Shown here piece by piece: positions 8,232-14,055 of a stretch of 29,188 bases of DNA. The notes under the pieces were generated by a model that saw only the letters and a list, made by a program, of their open reading frames with translations, was not told where the DNA came from and searched no databases. Origin of the DNA: Patescibacteria group bacterium (GTDB lineage: Bacteria > Patescibacteriota > Patescibacteriia > UBA9934 > GWF2-40-263); assembly GCA_004298405.1 (NCBI GenBank), contig SCSL01000071.1:1-29188 (forward strand). Direction: 5' to 3'. The position numbers were made by a program, and so were the translations under genes. The number at the start of each line of letters is the position of its first letter. The stretch's first letter is position 1.

Positions 8232-8240
8232 ATTATACCA
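8232..8240 (-). promoter_or_regulatory. Extended -10 promoter of the wecG-gltX operon
   Basis: On the minus strand TGG is followed directly by a perfect TATAAT (8237 down to 8232), an extended -10 of TGn type, with no good -35. Predicted transcription start is near 8225. This leaves a leader of about 13 nt before ATG 8212, or almost none before TTG 8224, so the transcript has essentially no room for a ribosome site. Confidence 0.6.
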
Positions 8241-8275
8241 AAATTTTAGAAACTTTCTAGTCTTAGTCTTCGTAA

Positions 8276-8324
8276 TTCTCAGCCACTTTAGTGGCGTTCC
8301 GGACGGGGCTAAAGCCCCTAAGAA
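8276..8324 (+). repeat. Two-hairpin palindromic repeat, copy 2 (compact form)
   Basis: Ends TTCTCAG (8276-8282) and CTAAGAA (8318-8324) bracket the palindromes GCCACTTTAGTGGC and GGGGCTAAAGCCCC, separated by only about 9 bp. The left hairpin has the compensatory variant (CCACT/AGTGG instead of CCGCT/AGCGG), which preserves pairing. It lies between the divergent wecG and clpB promoters. Confidence 0.85.
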
Positions 8325-8343
8325 GGTCGCGTTGGGAGGCTTT

Positions 8344-8372
8344 TTGACAATTCCATTTTAGCACTCTACACT
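8344..8372 (+). promoter_or_regulatory. clpB promoter
   Basis: A perfect TTGACA at 8344-8349 is followed after 17 bp by TACACT at 8367-8372. The -10 lies entirely within the 9-bp spacer of the CIRCE operator, so bound HrcA would cover the promoter. Predicted transcription start is near 8379. Confidence 0.7.
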
Positions 8373-8384
8373 TATGAGTGCTAA
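8358..8384 (+). promoter_or_regulatory. CIRCE operator (HrcA binding site)
   Basis: TTAGCACTC at 8358-8366, a 9-bp spacer, and GAGTGCTAA at 8376-8384 form a perfect 9-bp inverted repeat identical to the CIRCE consensus. CIRCE is the binding site of the heat-shock repressor HrcA, so clpB here is predicted to be HrcA-controlled. hrcA itself is not in the window. Confidence 0.93.
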
Positions 8385-8400
8385 TGATGACATTTTTCAT

Positions 8401-11064
8401 ATGATGCCAAATAATTTTACTCACAAATCTCAGGAAGCGATTCAAATGGCGCACGGAATCGCAGTTGAGCATGGACAGCAGGCTCTGGAGCCTATCCATC
8501 TTCTTGCCGCCCTTTTGGAGCAAGATGACGGCGTTGTTGGTGCGGTGATCGACAAAGTGACCCCTGCTCGCGCCCGTCTGCGCGGTGAGGTAGATAAAAT
8601 TCTTGATTCACTCCCCCACACACCAGGTCCTGTGCCTCAAGGCGGCATGGCGCAGATCTACATGAGCCAACAGATGGCGGATGTGCTCTCGAGCGCACAC
8701 AAAAAAGCAAAATCATTTTCTGACGAGTTTATTTCGACGGAGCACCTCCTACTTGGGCTTCTTGGGAACAAAGCCATCGCACGACTTCTTACGGGGTATG
8801 AAATCGTCGAGGAAAAAGTGATGGCCGCGCTCAAGGAGATTCGTGGAACACAGCGAGTTGATTCACAAGAACCAGAAGGTCGCTATCAGGCGCTTGAGAA
8901 GTACGGACAGAATCTCACGGAGCAGGCTCGCAACGGAAAACTTGATCCCATCATTGGACGAGACTCAGAGATTCGTCGCGTGATGCAAGTTCTTTCTCGT
9001 CGAACAAAAAATAATCCCGTGCTCATTGGTGAGGCAGGGGTAGGAAAAACGGCGATCATCGAAGGACTCGCGCAACGCATTGCCTCTGGCGATGTCCCAG
9101 AGTCGCTCAAAGAAAAATCCGTCGTCGCGCTCGATTTAGGGGCGATGGTGGCAGGAACAAAGTATCGGGGAGAGTTTGAGGATCGCCTAAAGGCCGTGAT
9201 CAAAGAAATTGAGGCCTCACAGGGAAAAATCATTCTATTTATCGACGAACTGCACACACTTGTGGGAACCGGAACAACGGAAGGCGGATCCCTTGATGCG
9301 TCCAATATGTTGAAACCGGCATTGGCTCGTGGGGAGTTACGTGCCGTGGGAGCCACCACGCTCAAAGAATATCAAAAGTACATTGAAAAAGATCCAGCCC
9401 TTGAGCGACGTTTCCAACCTGTGATGGTCGAAGAACCAAGCGTCCAGGATACGATTGCTATTTTGCGCGGCATCAAAGAGAAATACGAAGTGCACCATGG
9501 TGTACGTATTTCTGATCCATCCCTCGTCGCGGCCGCGGTGCTTTCCCATCGCTACATCACCGACCGTCACCTTCCCGACAAAGCCGTTGATCTCATCGAT
9601 GAGGCCGGTTCCATGTTGCGCATGCAGATCGACTCCATGCCCGAGGAACTCGATCATCTCAAACGCGATCTCATGCGCTTGGAAATCGAACAAAAAGCGC
9701 TTGCGAAAGAAGATGACAAGGAGTCGAAAGCCAGGCTTTCTGAAATTGAAAAACAAGTCGCGGATCTCAAAGAACAAACAGCGGGACTCGAAGGGCGTTG
9801 GCAAAATGAAAAAACACGGATCACCACGATTCAAGAGATCAAATCTGAAATTGATCAGCTGAGAGCTTCAGCGGAAATTGAGGAGCGACGGGGAGATCTG
9901 GATAAAGTCGCGGAAATCCGATATGCGAGAATTCCCGAGCGTGAGAAGGCACTGCACAAGGCGGAAAAAGAACTGAACTCGCTCCAAAGAGAGCGTGGTC
10001 TTCTAAAAGAGGTCGTTGGTGAGGAAGATGTGGCTGGAGTTGTTTCTCGCTGGACACACATCCCCGTTTCTAAGATGCTCGAATCGGAAATGACCAAGCT
10101 CACGCACATGGAAGACGTTCTTTCACGTCGTGTCGTTGGTCAGCAAGAGGCTATCAAGGCTGTCTCAAACGCCCTGCGACGCTCACGTGCCGGCATTGGG
10201 GAGGAAAAACGCCCGATCGGCTCATTTATTTTCCTTGGACCCACGGGTGTAGGGAAAACGGAACTTGCCAAGGCGCTGGCCGCATTTATGTTCAACGAGG
10301 AAGCAGCGCTGGTGCGACTGGACATGAGTGAGTACATGGAAAAACATTCCACCTCCAAGATCATCGGCTCCCCTCCTGGATATGTTGGCTACGAAGAAGG
10401 CGGGCAACTCACCGAGATCGTGCGTCGCAAACCGTACTGTGTTTTGCTTTTTGATGAGATAGAGAAGGCCCATCCAGATACGTTCAACCTCCTGCTCCAA
10501 ATTCTTGAGGATGGGCATCTCACGGACGCAAAAGGCCGGAAGGTAAATTTCAAAAATACCATCATCATCATGACCTCCAACATTGGATCAGAGTACATCC
10601 TTAATGCTGGGCAAACCAAATCCGCTATGGGATTCGAGGACGGCGAGATGGTCCAGTCGCAGGAGGACGAAACACGCGGACGCGTCATGTCCATGCTGAA
10701 AGATCACTTCCGTCCAGAGTTTTTGAACCGGATTGATGACACGATTGTGTTCCACTCACTCAAAGAAGAAGAGATCGAAAAAATTGTCGAACTCCAACTC
10801 GCCATCGTGAGCGCACGTCTCAAGGAACAGCGTGGCATCACGATCACCATTTCTGACGCCGCCAAGAAACTTCTCGCCAAACAAGGCTTTGATCCTGCCT
10901 ACGGAGCACGTCCACTCAAGCGGGTCATACAATCACAGATTCTCGATCCGCTCGCTATGAAAATTGTCTCCGGTGAAATCTCAGAAGACACCGATGTTGC
11001 CATCGGCGCAAAAGGAGAAGAAATTACGCTCAAGGCAACAAAAAGGAAGAATGGAAACAAGTAG
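8401..11064 (+). CDS. clpB: ATP-dependent disaggregase ClpB
   Basis: ClpB is the hexameric AAA+ chaperone that extracts proteins from aggregates together with DnaK. The 887-residue product has the full layout: N-terminal Clp repeats (KSQEAIQMA and STEHLLLGLL), AAA1 with Walker A GEAGVGKT (about 210) and Walker B ILFIDELHTL, the coiled-coil middle domain (about 395-520) that separates ClpB from ClpA/C, AAA2 with GPTGVGKTELAKAL (about 612) and VLLFDEIEKAH, and the C-terminal small domain. An in-frame ATG at 8374 lies inside the CIRCE operator and upstream of the predicted transcription start, so ATG 8401 (or 8404, MPNNFTHKSQEA, matching typical ClpB N-termini) is preferred. Confidence 0.96.
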   Translation: MMPNNFTHKSQEAIQMAHGIAVEHGQQALEPIHLLAALLEQDDGVVGAVIDKVTPARARLRGEVDKILDSLPHTPGPVPQGGMAQIYMSQQMADVLSSAHKKAKSFSDEFISTEHLLLGLLGNKAIARLLTGYEIVEEKVMAALKEIRGTQRVDSQEPEGRYQALEKYGQNLTEQARNGKLDPIIGRDSEIRRVMQVLSRRTKNNPVLIGEAGVGKTAIIEGLAQRIASGDVPESLKEKSVVALDLGAMVAGTKYRGEFEDRLKAVIKEIEASQGKIILFIDELHTLVGTGTTEGGSLDASNMLKPALARGELRAVGATTLKEYQKYIEKDPALERRFQPVMVEEPSVQDTIAILRGIKEKYEVHHGVRISDPSLVAAAVLSHRYITDRHLPDKAVDLIDEAGSMLRMQIDSMPEELDHLKRDLMRLEIEQKALAKEDDKESKARLSEIEKQVADLKEQTAGLEGRWQNEKTRITTIQEIKSEIDQLRASAEIEERRGDLDKVAEIRYARIPEREKALHKAEKELNSLQRERGLLKEVVGEEDVAGVVSRWTHIPVSKMLESEMTKLTHMEDVLSRRVVGQQEAIKAVSNALRRSRAGIGEEKRPIGSFIFLGPTGVGKTELAKALAAFMFNEEAALVRLDMSEYMEKHSTSKIIGSPPGYVGYEEGGQLTEIVRRKPYCVLLFDEIEKAHPDTFNLLLQILEDGHLTDAKGRKVNFKNTIIIMTSNIGSEYILNAGQTKSAMGFEDGEMVQSQEDETRGRVMSMLKDHFRPEFLNRIDDTIVFHSLKEEEIEKIVELQLAIVSARLKEQRGITITISDAAKKLLAKQGFDPAYGARPLKRVIQSQILDPLAMKIVSGEISEDTDVAIGAKGEEITLKATKRKNGNK

Positions 11065-11077
11065 AAAGTTGTTCGAT

Positions 11078-11098
11078 CCCCTCCTTTTTAAGGAGGGG
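11078..11098 (+). repeat. Perfect hairpin, probable dispersed repeat fragment
   Basis: CCCCTCCTT (11078-11086) and AAGGAGGGG (11090-11098) form a perfect 9-bp stem with a TTT loop, starting 14 bp after the clpB stop. No T tract follows, so it is not a standard terminator. The downstream GTTAGGGGTGGTT context resembles intergenic repeats I recall from other bacteria; only this copy is in view. Confidence 0.45.
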
Positions 11099-11123
11099 TT
11101 AGGGGTGGTTACGAAGGCTCCGC

Positions 11124-11247
11124 TGGGGTCAGGTCTTCAGTCTACGGTTTTGAAAAAAATACCGACAAATTCAACTTTTCCTCAAACAGAAATTGCTCGA
11201 GAAACTCCCAAATTTGCTAATGACCGCAGACTGAAGACCTGACCCCA
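11124..11247. repeat. MITE-like element A with 20-bp perfect terminal inverted repeats
   Basis: The left end, beginning TGGGGTCAGGTCTTCAG at 11124, is the exact reverse complement over 20 bp of the right end finishing at 11247. Pairing continues inward past one mismatch. The interior is AT-rich and shows no convincing gene. Total length is 124 bp. It lies between clpB and its likely terminator at 11253. Terminal bases match element B at 18554-18657, whose interior differs. No transposase is encoded, so any movement would need one supplied in trans. Confidence 0.8.
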
Positions 11248-11252
11248 GTCAC

Positions 11253-11273
11253 CCTCCACCGAGGAGGATTTTT
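11253..11273 (+). terminator. Rho-independent terminator, probably of clpB
   Basis: CCTCC (11253-11257) pairs with GGAGG (11263-11267) across a 5-nt loop and is followed by ATTTTT. It is the first terminator-like hairpin after clpB but lies about 190 bp past the stop, with element A in between, as if the element had inserted between gene and terminator. Confidence 0.5.
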
Positions 11274-11321
11274 GTGATACGCTTTTCTCACAATCAATAA
11301 CCATCATAAACGTTCAAACGT

Positions 11322-11753
11322 ATGGCTGATTATAAACCGGAGATTTTGTTTCCCAGAAGCGAGGAAGAAAGAGATGATTCGTCGATTCAGATGCCGGAGC
11401 GCATGACAGAGATTCTCGGTGGCTCAATCGAGGCTCATTTGAACGCATTGCTTGTGATGCACGTCCAGACAGCGAAGGCTCTGGAGCGGACTATCAAATC
11501 ACAGCAGGCGCTCCAGGAGACGATGGACAAGCTCATGTTGTATTTCATGGATCCGCAAAAAACGGCCGAAGATGCTGTTCGAGAGCTTACGGCCATGCTG
11601 GATTTACAAAAACAACTCCAGACTGAACGCGCAAAACTTGAGGTTGCCTACAATGCCCAGCAGGGTGAGTATGTGACGATCACAGAACAAATGCAGAAAC
11701 TGGCAAAGGAACATCCGGAACTGTTTGTATTAGGTAAAGAGGCGGAGGCTTAG
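11322..11753 (+). CDS. Hypothetical coiled-coil protein
   Basis: The 143-residue product is not recognised. It lacks a signal peptide and membrane segment. It is strongly helical and charged: after a short N-terminal tail (MADYKPEILFPRSEEER) comes a long region with heptad-like spacing from about residue 30 to the end, including HVQTAKALERTIKSQQALQE and LDLQKQLQTERAKLEVAY. Composition and reading-frame quality match the neighbours, so it is probably a real cytoplasmic coiled-coil protein. It lies alone between the clpB terminator and the promoter of the lysozyme-like gene, so context gives no function. Confidence 0.75.
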   Translation: MADYKPEILFPRSEEERDDSSIQMPERMTEILGGSIEAHLNALLVMHVQTAKALERTIKSQQALQETMDKLMLYFMDPQKTAEDAVRELTAMLDLQKQLQTERAKLEVAYNAQQGEYVTITEQMQKLAKEHPELFVLGKEAEA

Positions 11754-11803
11754 TTTTCGCTTCTTCTTTCATTCGATTCGAGACTGTCGAGAGAGCTCAA
11801 CCG

Positions 11804-11812
11804 TGGTATAAT
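11804..11812 (+). promoter_or_regulatory. Extended -10 promoter, near-leaderless transcript
   Basis: TGG plus a perfect TATAAT at 11807-11812 forms an extended -10. Exactly 9 bp separate it from the ATG at 11822, so transcription would start at about 11819, leaving about 3 nt of leader. The -35 position is poor. Confidence 0.65.
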
Positions 11813-11821
11813 CCGTCTGTT

Positions 11822-13249
11822 ATGAATCGCCTATTTTTTGGTTTGTTTGCGATCTACATTGCCCTTCAGCCCCTGGCCATCGCCCAGGCTGATGAGTTCG
11901 TCGTCGACCCGGAATACCTTGTTTCTGATACGGAGATGCTTGATGTGTACAGCATGTCGCTGGTTGATATCGAGCGTTTTTTGATTCGCGGAGCTTTGGA
12001 TGAATATGTCGGTCCAGATGTGAACGACGAAGAACTTAGTGCCGCCGAAATCATTTTTAATGCCGCCCAGGAGTTTGATCTCTCTCCAAGGTTCTTGTTG
12101 GTACTCCTTCAACGAGAACAGAGTTTAATTGAAGATGATTCTCTTTCGCAGGATCAGCTCGATTGGGCCATGGGATATGCGGTGTGTGATGACTGTTCAA
12201 AAGACGATCCCCGCATTGCGAAATTTATGGGGTTTGGAAACCAGGTCTACTATGCGGCACAACGCATCCGTGAATCCTACATCGAGGATCTCGAAAGTCG
12301 CGGCTACACGGAAACCGGAATGGGACCAGGTATTGAGAAGTCGATTGACGGAACATTCGTTACGCCGGTAAACAATGCAACCGCGGCGCTCTACACCTAC
12401 ACGCCACATCTCCACGGGAACGAAAATTTTGCGCGCATCTGGGATCGCTGGTTCACCTACGAGTACGTGACCGGAAGTCTCCTGCAAGACAAGGAGTCTG
12501 GTGGCATCTGGCTGATTCAATACGGCGAGCGCCGTCCTATCACCTCGCGCACAGCCTTTTACTCACGGTTCAATCCAAGCACCGTCGTCCAGGTAAGCTC
12601 AACAACGCTTGATCAATACCCTATCGGAGCGCCGATCAGTTTCCCGAATTATTCCCTCTTGCGTTCTCCAGGCGGCACGGTGTATTTGATCGTTGACGAT
12701 GCACGACGCGGATTTGTCTCCATGGAAGCATTTCGATCCCTTGGGTTTTCAACAGACGAAATCGTTGATGTAGAGTGGTCTGATCTTGATTCATATATCG
12801 AAGGCGAGCCGTTGACCTTAACGTCAAGCTATGCCCAAGGAGCGCTCCTGCAAGATACGACAACCGGTGGGGTTTTCTGGGTTGAGAACGGAGAAAAACA
12901 CTCAATATTCTCGCGAGAAATTTTGGCGAATCGTTTCTCGAACACCCCCCTCACACCCGCAAGCGCAGAAGATCTTGAGGCCTTTGAGCAGGGCGACGCG
13001 GTGCTGTTCCAAGACGGAACATTGACCGGCGTTCCTGGATCCCCAGATGTCTTTGTAATCTCAGAAGGAAAGCGCCGACCCATTGTTGATGAACTGACAT
13101 TTTATAGCTTTGGATGGGATTGGAGTCATGTTGTTTGGACCTCCGAGCGAGCCGTGCTTGAGCATCCCCTTGGAGAGCCTCTTGATGTAGATACACAGTT
13201 TGAGGAGGATGAAATCGAAGTCGCTTCTGAGCCTTCTCAGGGGCTTTAG
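11822..13249 (+). CDS. Secreted lysozyme-like (glucosaminidase-type) protein with C-terminal repeats
   Basis: The 475-residue product begins with a clear signal peptide (MNRLFFGLFAIYIALQPLAI, cleavage likely after AQA at 23). Residues about 75-215 look like a lysozyme-fold domain: AAEIIFNAAQEFDLSPRFLL, then LLQREQSLIED with a candidate catalytic Glu, GFGNQVYYAAQRIRES, and NNATAALYTYTPH before FARIWDRWF. The remaining 260 residues hold four related repeats of about 55 residues, each with a hydrophobic strand, a turn such as YGERRPI, ENGEKHSI or SEGKRRPI, and a short helix. This suggests a beta-rich wall- or ligand-binding module. A role in peptidoglycan processing is inferred. The stop codon and last few residues come from a palindromic repeat (13234-13261), so the C-terminus may have been altered by its insertion. 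Confidence 0.8.
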   Translation: MNRLFFGLFAIYIALQPLAIAQADEFVVDPEYLVSDTEMLDVYSMSLVDIERFLIRGALDEYVGPDVNDEELSAAEIIFNAAQEFDLSPRFLLVLLQREQSLIEDDSLSQDQLDWAMGYAVCDDCSKDDPRIAKFMGFGNQVYYAAQRIRESYIEDLESRGYTETGMGPGIEKSIDGTFVTPVNNATAALYTYTPHLHGNENFARIWDRWFTYEYVTGSLLQDKESGGIWLIQYGERRPITSRTAFYSRFNPSTVVQVSSTTLDQYPIGAPISFPNYSLLRSPGGTVYLIVDDARRGFVSMEAFRSLGFSTDEIVDVEWSDLDSYIEGEPLTLTSSYAQGALLQDTTTGGVFWVENGEKHSIFSREILANRFSNTPLTPASAEDLEAFEQGDAVLFQDGTLTGVPGSPDVFVISEGKRRPIVDELTFYSFGWDWSHVVWTSERAVLEHPLGEPLDVDTQFEEDEIEVASEPSQGL

Positions 13250-13261
13250 CCCCGTCCGGGA
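13234..13261 (-). repeat. Palindromic repeat, copy 3 (half element) overlapping a stop codon
   Basis: TTCTCAG (13234-13240) runs into the palindrome GGGGCTTTAGCCCC (13240-13253) and GTCCGGGA, matching the right half of copy 2 in reverse orientation. The other hairpin is absent. The TAG at 13247-13249 in the palindrome is the stop codon of the lysozyme-like gene. Confidence 0.75.
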
Positions 13262-13266
13262 TTTGT

Positions 13267-14055
13267 ATGATCTGTTTTGCCGCCATCACCCCACACACAC
13301 CGCTTCTGATTCCAGGAGTCGGCAAAGAAAATGTCACAAAGTTGGAATCAACCATCTCAGCTTTGAGACATCTGGAAGGTGAGTTGTATGCATCTCAACC
13401 CGATGTGATCGTCATCATCTCCTCGCACGCGATCCAACACAAGGATGCGTTCTCACTAAATCTCCACGATGAATACAGAATCGACTTTAAGGACTTTGGC
13501 GATCTTGCGACTTCACGAATTCTCGAGCCTGATATTGAACTGGTAAGTGCTGTGGAGACGTCTATGCACGACCGGTCTGTTCCGTTTACCCTTGACTCAA
13601 ACGCCACACTCGATTATGGCACAAGTGTTCCTTTGTACTTCCTCACAGAGAATCTTCCTCAATTAAAAATCGTTCCCCTCTCTTTTTCAGGACTCTCGGC
13701 AAAGGAGCATGTCCGGTTTGGGACAGAACTAAAGGACGTGTTCGAACGTTCTGAGAAGCGCATCGCGGTTGTCGCCTCAGGAGATCTTTCGCATTGTCTC
13801 AGCTCGGATGCGCCGCTCGGATATAAACCAGAGGGTGAAGGATATGACCAAAAAATCGTAGAAGCGGTAACAGGCATCTCTACATCCACGCTACTCTCGA
13901 TGAATCCTGAGCTCTTAGAAGGCGCGAGCGCTTGCATCCAAGAGCAGTTGCTTATTTTGTTTGGGATTCTTGAGAGGAAAAAAGTCCGTGCAGAAATTCT
14001 TTCATACGAACATCCGTTTGGTGTTGGATATCTTGTTGCGCAAATACATGTATGA
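13267..14055 (+). CDS. LigB/MEMO-like protein (class III extradiol dioxygenase superfamily)
   Basis: The 262-residue product matches the LigB/MEMO1 fold. The N-terminal AAITPHTPLLIPGVG carries a His at the usual metal-ligand position. VIVIISSHAIQH follows near residue 50, and the C-terminal half has VVASGDLSHCLSSDAPLGY, a hallmark of this family. Relatives include aromatic-ring-cleaving dioxygenases and the AmmeMemoRadiSam system protein B. Neither aromatic catabolism genes nor AMMECR1 and radical-SAM partners are visible, so substrate and role are unknown. The start at 13267 follows the previous stop by 17 bp. The 3' end overlaps the PriA-like gene by ATGA. Confidence 0.8.
   Translation: MICFAAITPHTPLLIPGVGKENVTKLESTISALRHLEGELYASQPDVIVIISSHAIQHKDAFSLNLHDEYRIDFKDFGDLATSRILEPDIELVSAVETSMHDRSVPFTLDSNATLDYGTSVPLYFLTENLPQLKIVPLSFSGLSAKEHVRFGTELKDVFERSEKRIAVVASGDLSHCLSSDAPLGYKPEGEGYDQKIVEAVTGISTSTLLSMNPELLEGASACIQEQLLILFGILERKKVRAEILSYEHPFGVGYLVAQIHV

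Noticed and set aside
8886..9834. Long minus-strand frames opposite clpB
   Set aside because: They lie entirely within the well-supported clpB frame, and their composition is that of the reverse strand of a conserved gene.
11078..11098. Calling the 9-bp hairpin after clpB a rho-independent terminator
   Set aside because: The stem is strong but is followed by TTAGGGG rather than a T-run; the hairpin at 11253-11273 fits better.
10964..11242. Plus-strand frame crossing the clpB end and element A
   Set aside because: It overlaps the conserved ClpB C-terminus and then reads through inverted repeats; there is no ribosome site or domain.
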